Positions 7,381-13,369 of a DNA stretch of 16,708 bases are shown piece after piece. The stretch is from the NCBI GenBank assembly GCA_945866505.1, contig CAMBHH010000065.1:1-16708 (forward strand). The letters run 5' to 3'. The stretch is from Flavobacterium psychrophilum (GTDB lineage Bacteria > Bacteroidota > Bacteroidia > Flavobacteriales > Flavobacteriaceae). Below the pieces are notes generated by a model. It was given only the letters and a program-made list of their open reading frames with translations. It was not told the DNA's origin and did not search any database. The position numbers and the translations under genes were made by a program. Position 1 is the stretch's first letter. Each line of letters starts with the position of its first letter.

Positions 7381-10074
7381 TTACAAAGCTCCAATAATAT
7401 CTAAAAAGTTTTTAACTGTATAGCAACCTTCTACATTTTTACTTTCATAAACCATAAAATATTTATAGTTTTCGCCTGATTTTTCAGCCCATTTTTTACC
7501 TAAAACATTCTTTGCTTTGCTTTCGTCATTGTCCAGAAAATCGCCTTTGGTTTCAACTAAAATAATGTTTTGCTTTTGAGTGTATAATATAAAATCCGGG
7601 TAATGATTGTTGCTAAAACCGTTTAAGTAAAATCCTTTGTCTTTGGTTACTGAATTTCTGTGCCAAAACAAAACATTTTCTTGAGAAGCAATATCCATTA
7701 TCAAACGTTGTTCAAAATTATTCATATCGCCTTCACGCTCGTAAAGTGATTTGTCAATTTTGGCTCCTTCTTTGGTGTGAATTAGCGTTTCTTTGAACTT
7801 GAAAGTTGGTTTTACAATAATTTTATTGGTATCCAACAATCTGCTGAATTCTTCTTTGGCGTGCTGGTTTGATAATTCTAAAATCTTGGCTTTTATTTTG
7901 TAAACGTAGTTGTATTCATTGTTTACTGCATCAATTATCTCTTCTGTGGAGAACTCGCTAAAGATGCGCTCGATGTATTTTTTGATTTCCTGTTCAGCAA
8001 TTGGTGTCATATTACCAATTTTACCCACCATAATATTGGCTATGTCTTTGACTTGCTTTTCTTTTGGTTTGGCTACAATGGTATCAATTAATATTTTTTT
8101 TGCTTGTACGCTAAATTTAGAAATTACAGCATCTTTTCGAGCTTCATCATAATCAACTTTAACAATTTCGGCACTAACACTATTAAAGTCAATTTCAATA
8201 TCTTTTGAAGACAATTTGAATGTGCTTAATAACTGATCTCTATTTAAGAAAACTTCTCCTTGACTTAATTCATCAAAAACCAATTCACGACTTAACACAT
8301 CGGTTTCTAATTTTTTGTAAAACTGTGGTAGCTCAATACTTTCTGCTACTTGATGAAAGTGTTCAACAATTTTGTAACGCTTTGGTTCTTTTCCCATTTC
8401 TCTTAAAAGGTATTCGGTACTATCTCCAGTATCTTCTGTTAATCTTGTCTCAAAAGCAGCTCCTTGTTCGATTGCTTTTTGTGTAATTTGATTGATTGTA
8501 GTATTTGCAACTGGGACAAATTCTTTTGCCATAGGATCGAATTCTATTGCATCAATATTGATATTTGTGATGTCATTATCATCAAATTGTTCAACTGTTT
8601 TGTTTTCTTCTGACGAACCAAATAAATCTCTGTTTAAAGCCTCTTTGTCTGATATTGGAGTAACATTACCTTCAGATATAATTTCTTCGGCATAATAGTC
8701 TTTGTTACTAAAACCTGCATCTTGTAATCCTCTGACAATATTGTCTAATGTTTCGTTGAATTTAGCGGAAGCCGTTAATACAAAAGACAAATTCAATAAT
8801 GGTTCTTTGTGCTTTAAAACATAAGGCTGACGCAATACTCTACCTAAAATTTGTTCTACTTCGACTGCTGATGATTTGTCTGCTAATGATGCTAAAATAT
8901 AGGCAAATGGGCAATCCCAACCTTCCTTTAGAGCATTGATGGTTATAATATATCGAACAGGACATTTTTCGTCCATTAAATCAATTCCTTTTAATTCATC
9001 TAAACCGCTAACTTTGATTTTGATTTGCTCTTCTGGAATTTTTAATTCTATCAGTTTTTCTTTAATCTTGATGTAGGTTGTATTGTCGCTTCCTTTGATA
9101 TTGGATTGTGCCTGGAATAAAATAATGGGTCTTATTTTTTTACCACCTTCTAAAGTTTCTTGAATTGCCAGCTGTTCTAACTGTCTTTGTAAATGTAAAG
9201 CACTATTGATTACTTCTTCTTTACGGCTGTGGTTGTAAACAATAACTGGTAATTTTACCATATGCTCCTTTTTCAATTCAATAGCATTGACATAACTCAC
9301 GATATTGCTATTCTTTTTAGGCGTAGCAGTTAAATCTAAAACGAATGAAGGATTAAGATTTTGCAACATTTCTACACTCAAATCACTTTCGGCATTATGA
9401 CTTTCATCGACAATAACCAAAGGATTTAGGCTTCTAATAATATTTATTAAAGCACTTTCGTCTGTGTCTGGCAAAACTAAATCTTGCTCTACAACGGTAT
9501 CTCTAAAGGCTTCTAACGAACCATTTTGTTGGTATATTTTTCGGTCGTCTTTTTTCTTGGAATTAATCCTTAAACTGCTAAAATTGAATACGAAAATATT
9601 TAATTGTTCTGAAACTGATGTTGGATTAAAATTAGCTCCCTGCAACAAACTTTCTTTTTCGTACACTTCAACACTATGATTGAATAATGTATTTAATTTT
9701 TGGCGGTATGGATGGGCTGGATCTGATAAACTGGAGGCAGTTTGTTGTAATAAATTGCTCCAAGGCACTAACCAAACTACTGCTTTTGGTCGGCTGCTAT
9801 CATAACTGCTGAAAATAGAATGTATAGCATTGCAAGCAATAAATGTTTTTCCTCCAGCTGTAGGGACTTTTATTGCAATGTGTGGTGTATTGAGAATATT
9901 GTCTTTATATGGCACCATACCACTATAAGTACCGTCAAGTTTTAATTCGTAAGGACCAACTTTGTCTTCCCAATATTGCTTGAAAGCTGTTGCAGGTTTA
10001 GGATACTTTTGAAGGTATTCTAAAAACAATTCTAAATCTGTGATTACTTGTTGTTGGTAGGATTTTAACTCCAT
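7381..10074 (-). CDS. res: Type III restriction subunit Res (helicase-nuclease)
   Basis: An 897-residue protein with an N-terminal superfamily 2 helicase and a C-terminal nuclease. Walker A (PTAGGKT) is at 71-77, motif II (DESH) at 223-226, motif III (TATP) at 249-252, the EGWDC motif at 384-388 and motif VI (QILGRVLR) at 408-415. Near the C-terminus PDF (D827) and ETKGD (E841, K843) form the PD-(D/E)XK site used by type III Res for cleavage. All catalytic motifs appear intact and the length fits the family. In type III systems Res works only in complex with Mod, translocating or sliding between two inversely oriented unmethylated sites before cutting. The methyltransferase and a KilA-N gene lie just upstream on the same strand. 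The 114-bp leader between the KilA-N gene and res contains a predicted plus-strand transcript that would be antisense to the res leader. Confidence 0.92.
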   Translation of the reverse strand: MELKSYQQQVITDLELFLEYLQKYPKPATAFKQYWEDKVGPYELKLDGTYSGMVPYKDNILNTPHIAIKVPTAGGKTFIACNAIHSIFSSYDSSRPKAVVWLVPWSNLLQQTASSLSDPAHPYRQKLNTLFNHSVEVYEKESLLQGANFNPTSVSEQLNIFVFNFSSLRINSKKKDDRKIYQQNGSLEAFRDTVVEQDLVLPDTDESALINIIRSLNPLVIVDESHNAESDLSVEMLQNLNPSFVLDLTATPKKNSNIVSYVNAIELKKEHMVKLPVIVYNHSRKEEVINSALHLQRQLEQLAIQETLEGGKKIRPIILFQAQSNIKGSDNTTYIKIKEKLIELKIPEEQIKIKVSGLDELKGIDLMDEKCPVRYIITINALKEGWDCPFAYILASLADKSSAVEVEQILGRVLRQPYVLKHKEPLLNLSFVLTASAKFNETLDNIVRGLQDAGFSNKDYYAEEIISEGNVTPISDKEALNRDLFGSSEENKTVEQFDDNDITNINIDAIEFDPMAKEFVPVANTTINQITQKAIEQGAAFETRLTEDTGDSTEYLLREMGKEPKRYKIVEHFHQVAESIELPQFYKKLETDVLSRELVFDELSQGEVFLNRDQLLSTFKLSSKDIEIDFNSVSAEIVKVDYDEARKDAVISKFSVQAKKILIDTIVAKPKEKQVKDIANIMVGKIGNMTPIAEQEIKKYIERIFSEFSTEEIIDAVNNEYNYVYKIKAKILELSNQHAKEEFSRLLDTNKIIVKPTFKFKETLIHTKEGAKIDKSLYEREGDMNNFEQRLIMDIASQENVLFWHRNSVTKDKGFYLNGFSNNHYPDFILYTQKQNIILVETKGDFLDNDESKAKNVLGKKWAEKSGENYKYFMVYESKNVEGCYTVKNFLDIIGAL

Positions 10075-10100
10075 TTATGTTTTATTTTACTGAAAATTCA

Positions 10101-10108
10101 TATATTTG
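10101..10108 (+). promoter_or_regulatory. Bacteroidetes -7 promoter box, plus strand
   Basis: TATATTTG matches the -7 consensus TAnnTTTG exactly and is followed by GCACC, so transcription would start near 10114-10116. I find no good TTG -33 box 17-23 bases upstream, where the sequence is T-rich. The only thing downstream on this strand is a short non-coding segment ending in a terminator hairpin, which makes a chance match less likely. Confidence 0.5.
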
Positions 10109-10114
10109 CACCGA

Positions 10115-10180
10115 GTTCGTCATACCGTTTGGATGAAGGAAATCGAGAAACGCAAGCCTAGATGCTCTGCGTTTTTTGTT
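10115..10180 (+). ncRNA. Predicted small RNA antisense to res leader
   Basis: Between a perfect plus-strand -7 box (10101-10108) and an intrinsic terminator (hairpin 10148-10174 plus T run) lie about 65 bases that would be transcribed opposite to all neighbouring genes. The RNA would be complementary to the untranslated leader of res, ending about 40 nt from its start codon, and converges on the 3' end of the KilA-N gene. It could silence or destabilise res mRNA or interfere with readthrough from KilA-N into res. A 19-codon frame from the ATG at 10133 runs through the hairpin to a TAA at 10190-10192; it looks incidental. Existence of the RNA is inferred from the two signals only. Confidence 0.45.
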
Positions 10181-10184
10181 TTTT
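10148..10184 (+). terminator. Intrinsic terminator, plus strand
   Basis: AAACGCA (10148-10154) pairs with TGCGTTT (10168-10174), an inner AGC/GCT extends the stem around a CTAGAT loop, and a T run (10172-10177, then further T residues to 10184) follows. Read in the other direction the hairpin is followed by CTCGATTTCC with no T tract, so it points to termination of a plus-strand transcript and not of the KilA-N mRNA. Confidence 0.65.
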
Positions 10185-10188
10185 ACCT

Positions 10189-11079
10189 CTAATTCTTTAA
10201 CTTTTTTTGTTCCTCCACAAAAGTACTATCTGATAATCTTTGTAGCGATTTCATAGCATTGCTTTTATCTAAAACGGCTAATTGTTGCAGTGCTGTTCTG
10301 TGTAAATACTGAAATCGTTGGTTTTTAGGCAATTTGTTTTTAATTAATTCTGAATTTAAAACTTCAAGATTTGATAGTACCGTTAATTGATTTATACTTG
10401 CAAAATCTCTCATATTTTTATTTTCAAGTGCTAGTTGCGGATTTGCGAGTTTCCATTGTTTTGCTGTGCATCCAAATAAGGCAACATTCAACACATCGGC
10501 TTCATCAGCATAAGTAATCCATTCTTTGTCCTTGGCTATATTTAGTGTTGGTATGATATGATTTTTTATTGCATCTGTATGTATGCTATAATTGGCTTTT
10601 GTCAAAATTCTTTTTACATCCCATTCTAAATTGAACTGATTGCTTTCGCTTTCTTTGAGGCGTTGGTATTCCTTGATTAAATATAATTTGAAAACTGGGC
10701 TTATTGCCGAACCAAATTCAAAAGCAATGTCTTTATGGGCATAAGTACCACCATATCTACCTGATTTAGAAGACAAACCAATGGCTCCTGTTTGTTCTAC
10801 CCATTGCGAAACACTCAAAACAAATGTTGGCAAACCGGCTTCTTTTTTAAAGTGGTCAAATTCGACCACTTTAAAATTTGGGTTATTTAGCATTTCCCAA
10901 GTTCCTAAAAATTCGATAGTTCCTCTGTTTCTTAACCAATTTTTTATGATGTCGGCAGAACGGTTTTCTCCTTCTCTTGCTTTTGCCATATCTGTAAGAC
11001 AAATAAAGTCTTCTTCTTTAGTGCTGTGAATGTTTATAGCAACATCATTTACTAGTATTTGTTTTATTTTTGCCGTCAT
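10189..11079 (-). CDS. KilA-N domain DNA-binding protein within type III RM locus
   Basis: A 296-residue protein. Residues about 5-130 match the KilA-N domain as I know it from phage and Bacteroidetes proteins, with the signature stretches LTDMAKAR (28-35), IIKNWLRNR (44-52), EFLGTWEMLNNPNFK (56-70), then SGRYGGTYAHKDIAFEF and LYLIKEYQRL. KilA-N is a DNA-binding domain shared by phages and large DNA viruses. The C-terminal 150 residues are helical and resemble the companion region of KilA-N proteins found in RM loci; their role is not known to me. The gene lies 62 bp after mod and 114 bp before res on the same strand, so it is probably co-transcribed and may regulate restriction. A 32-bp palindrome stands upstream and a near copy lies inside the gene at codons 68-79, making autoregulation an attractive hypothesis. 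Confidence 0.85.
   Translation of the reverse strand: MTAKIKQILVNDVAINIHSTKEEDFICLTDMAKAREGENRSADIIKNWLRNRGTIEFLGTWEMLNNPNFKVVEFDHFKKEAGLPTFVLSVSQWVEQTGAIGLSSKSGRYGGTYAHKDIAFEFGSAISPVFKLYLIKEYQRLKESESNQFNLEWDVKRILTKANYSIHTDAIKNHIIPTLNIAKDKEWITYADEADVLNVALFGCTAKQWKLANPQLALENKNMRDFASINQLTVLSNLEVLNSELIKNKLPKNQRFQYLHRTALQQLAVLDKSNAMKSLQRLSDSTFVEEQKKLKN
10845..10876. repeat. Internal copy of 32-bp palindrome, KilA-N gene
   Basis: These 32 bases are a palindrome with a single mismatched pair (10858 with 10863) and differ from the intergenic palindrome at 11116-11147 by one base. The core is AGTGGTCAAATTCGACCACT. The segment encodes FKVVEFDHFKK, part of the conserved KilA-N domain, so the palindrome also serves as coding sequence. 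The centres of the two copies are 271 bp apart. Confidence 0.9.
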
Positions 11080-11115
11080 ACTTTTGGTTAAAATATTTAT
11101 TTATAATTGGTTATG

Positions 11116-11147
11116 TTTTAAAGTGGTCGAATTCGACCACTTTAAAA
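11116..11147. repeat. Perfect 32-bp palindrome at mod stop codon
   Basis: All 32 bases are self-complementary, with core AGTGGTCGAATTCGACCACT flanked by TTTTAA and TTAAAA. One flank supplies the TAA stop of mod (11142-11144), and the other end is 37 bp from the KilA-N start codon. No T run follows on the minus strand, so it is not an ordinary terminator. Its position and the matching copy inside the KilA-N gene suggest an operator for that protein; an mRNA hairpin between mod and KilA-N is the other possibility. Confidence 0.85.
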
Positions 11148-12938
11148 TCTTGTTATATCTCTTGGTATTTTTTTGAAAATGATGTGATGCTTTAGCATAA
11201 AATCTTTTTCGAGTAAACAGTTGTCTGCATAGATTATGTATTGGCTTGCTTTGTGTTTTATTTTAGCCATAAAATCATAATCTACGGTTGTAACTGCATC
11301 TTTGGTGTAATAAAAATAATAATCGGTTTGGTCTTTTGAACCTATGCGATAGTTTTCTTCTACAAGCGAATGCGCTTTTGGATTGTATGCAGTTCTTGTT
11401 TCGGAATACCAAATGTATTTTAAAATATTTTCTAATCCCACTGCTTCATTAAGCACATCTTCTTCGAGAAACAAAGGTTCCCCTAGTTGGTAATAATTGA
11501 AACTACCGCCTGTGCCCTCTACAACTTTTTTATTTTCTTCGCCATAACCGTTAATCACTCGTTTTACTCTTTCAGAGGTGATAGTGTTAGCATAATCTTC
11601 CATTTCAATTAATATAAATTTTCTATTACCTCCGTCTTGTTTGTTCAAATTTAATACTGCGTGTGCAGTGGTTCCCGAACCAGCAAAACTGTCTAATATT
11701 ATGGAGTTTTTATCTCGAAACGAACAAATTAATTTTCCAATTAATTTTGTAGGTTTTGGAAAATCAAATATTTTCTTCCCAAAAATATTTCTATTTTCGT
11801 CATCGCCATCTTCATTAGAACCCCAGCCATTAGCATTTAAATTATTTGTGTCAAATGTTAAATGATTTGAGGTTTCAATTTCTAGTATTTCATTTTTTAA
11901 ATTAAGTATATTTTCCTTATCAGAGGAACCTTCTTCGTAAAGACTTATAAGTTTTGTTTTTAATTTTAGTAAATAATCATTGTCAACTCTAGGTAGCCAA
12001 TCTTTTAATTTTTTATATCTTGGATCAGTAACTTCACGTCTTAAATATAAATCTCTCGTAAAATAAAGTTCATTAGTTTTTGCAAATTCATCAATTTTAT
12101 CTTGACCATATCTCCACTCGCTGCTTATTTCTACATCATTTTTTAAAAATCCATCTTCTAAAACAAGTTCTGTTTTCAGTTCTAAACTCATATTACCCGC
12201 TGAGATAATACTCCCTGCTGGTAAAAAATAATTTTTTTCTTTAAAAGTTGACTTTACACCTTTTGGAATTAATCTTGAACTTACAGTATTGCCTGGGTTT
12301 ATACAAGGGTATGTTTCTTTATGGTTAACTATTTGACCTATCAAACCTTTAAATTCGTTTTGGTTTTTACAATAAACCAAAACATATTCTTTTACTGTTG
12401 TAATCCAATTATTTAAATGAGAACCTTTCTTCTTTTTTTCCCAACTTAAAAGCGCCACTTTGTTTTGTTCACCAAAAATTTCATTGCAAATAGTAATTAG
12501 ATTTTGAATTTCGTGGTCATCAATTGAAATGAAAATTACACCCTCTTTTGCTAAGAGTTTGTGTAATAGTTTTAATCTTGGATAAAGCATACACAACCAT
12601 TTGTCGTGGCGTGTTAAATCTTCACCGTCTTTGCCTACCACTTCGCCCAACCATTTCTTGATTTTGGGGTGGTTTACGTTATCATTATATTTCCAATTTT
12701 CTTCTCCAGTATTGTAAGGTGGGTCAATGTAAATACAGTTTATATTTCCTTCATATTCTGGCAATAAACTTTTTAAGGCTTCGAGGTTGTCGCCGTGAAT
12801 AATTTTGTTGCCGCTGTCATTAGGTTCGGGTTGTTGTAAACCATCAGCAAAGCCATATTGAGGCTCCAGTATTTTGTAGGGTACGTCTTGGTGGTGGTTG
12901 ATTACTTTTTCTTTTCCGATCCAGTTTAATGTTGGCAT
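11142..12938 (-). CDS. mod: Type III DNA methyltransferase subunit Mod (adenine-N6)
   Basis: A 598-residue site-specific DNA methyltransferase. The catalytic motif IV (DPPYNTG) is at residues 72-78 and the SAM-binding motif I (DSFAGSGTT) at 416-424; this order, with the target-recognition region between them (about 170-370), is the beta class to which type III Mod proteins belong. They methylate adenine N6 on one strand of an asymmetric site and are needed with Res for cleavage. The C-terminal 140 residues presumably contact Res. The start codon at 12938 gives a protein beginning MPTLNWIGKEKV, a usual Mod start. A heptamer tandem repeat ends 9 bases upstream of the ATG. The last codons merge into a 32-bp palindrome. 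The recognition sequence cannot be read from the protein. Confidence 0.92.
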   Translation of the reverse strand: MPTLNWIGKEKVINHHQDVPYKILEPQYGFADGLQQPEPNDSGNKIIHGDNLEALKSLLPEYEGNINCIYIDPPYNTGEENWKYNDNVNHPKIKKWLGEVVGKDGEDLTRHDKWLCMLYPRLKLLHKLLAKEGVIFISIDDHEIQNLITICNEIFGEQNKVALLSWEKKKKGSHLNNWITTVKEYVLVYCKNQNEFKGLIGQIVNHKETYPCINPGNTVSSRLIPKGVKSTFKEKNYFLPAGSIISAGNMSLELKTELVLEDGFLKNDVEISSEWRYGQDKIDEFAKTNELYFTRDLYLRREVTDPRYKKLKDWLPRVDNDYLLKLKTKLISLYEEGSSDKENILNLKNEILEIETSNHLTFDTNNLNANGWGSNEDGDDENRNIFGKKIFDFPKPTKLIGKLICSFRDKNSIILDSFAGSGTTAHAVLNLNKQDGGNRKFILIEMEDYANTITSERVKRVINGYGEENKKVVEGTGGSFNYYQLGEPLFLEEDVLNEAVGLENILKYIWYSETRTAYNPKAHSLVEENYRIGSKDQTDYYFYYTKDAVTTVDYDFMAKIKHKASQYIIYADNCLLEKDFMLKHHIIFKKIPRDITRF

Positions 12939-12947
12939 TTTTAAAAT

Positions 12948-12968
12948 TATGAGTTATGAGTTATGAAT
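12948..12968. repeat. Three tandem TATGAGT heptamers in mod leader
   Basis: Two exact TATGAGT units and a third TATGAAT are joined head to tail, ending 9 bases before the mod start codon on the minus strand. They occupy the place where a ribosome-binding region would lie. Similar TATGAGT/TATGAAT strings are frequent in Flavobacterium intergenic DNA, so this may be background. Confidence 0.8.
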
Positions 12969-13055
12969 TATTACGGTGTAAGGACATAATTTGTAAAAAA
13001 AATATTTACCTATTTTTAGTACAAAAAACTAATACATCAACGTAGTAATTATGTA

Positions 13056-13063
13056 CAAACATA
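13056..13063 (-). promoter_or_regulatory. Candidate -7 box for the mod-KilA-N-res operon
   Basis: On the minus strand the bases read TATGTTTG, a perfect TAnnTTTG match. A TTTAC about 18 bases upstream is only a partial -33 box. Initiation near 13050 would leave a leader of roughly 110 nt before mod. Position and consensus support it, but the weak -33 lowers confidence. Confidence 0.4.
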
Positions 13064-13319
13064 CAAAAAAGCAATTGAATGTAAAGAGGTGTTTTTAGAT
13101 TAAAGTTGATAGGATAAGCAAAAAAAGGATAAAAGATATTTTTATTTTTTTATGAAATAAAAAACGGATTTTAGTGGCTGTTTGAGTGTAAAAGGGTTGT
13201 AGTGGTTAATTGATTTGCTTTACTATTGGCTTATGTTACCCAATTGTTTAAAATTAAAAAAAGTAGTTTATGTTTTAGGTGTTTTTTGGTTATCCTATCC
13301 TATCCCTTATTTTAGTGAA

Positions 13320-13342
13320 AAAAGGTGCATTTTGCACCTTTT
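13320..13342 (-). terminator. Intrinsic terminator after VirE-type primase-helicase gene
   Basis: AAAAGGTGCA (13320-13329) and TGCACCTTTT (13333-13342) form a perfect 10-bp stem around a three-base loop, 28 bp beyond the stop codon at 13370. On the minus strand the stem ends in six T residues; the other side also ends in T residues, so it may work in both directions. It isolates the mobile-element operon from the RM locus. Confidence 0.8.
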
Positions 13343-13369
13343 AGAATTTGTATTGATTTGACTAGAATT

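Larger units (their letters stand above)
12939..13369. other. 431-bp regulatory gap between primase-helicase gene and mod
   Basis: This spacer separates the mobile-element backbone from the RM locus and has no gene I can support. From right to left it contains a strong hairpin terminator (13320-13342), three tandem TATCC units (13291-13305) whose reverse complement recurs as GATAGGATA at 13108-13116, a homopolymer-rich stretch, a promoter-like box for mod (13056-13063) and a heptamer tandem repeat in the mod leader (12948-12968). Confidence 0.6.

Noticed and set aside
10133..10192. 19-codon plus-strand frame within the predicted small RNA
   Set aside because: It reads straight through the terminator hairpin and T run, so a terminated transcript would lack its stop codon.
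12425..12445. Run of seven A residues in the mod coding strand as a phase-variation tract
   Set aside because: It encodes part of a lysine cluster (WEKKKKGS) in a frame that is intact on both sides, and a run of seven is ordinary for DNA this rich in A/T. There is no longer repeat of the kind used by phase-variable mod genes.
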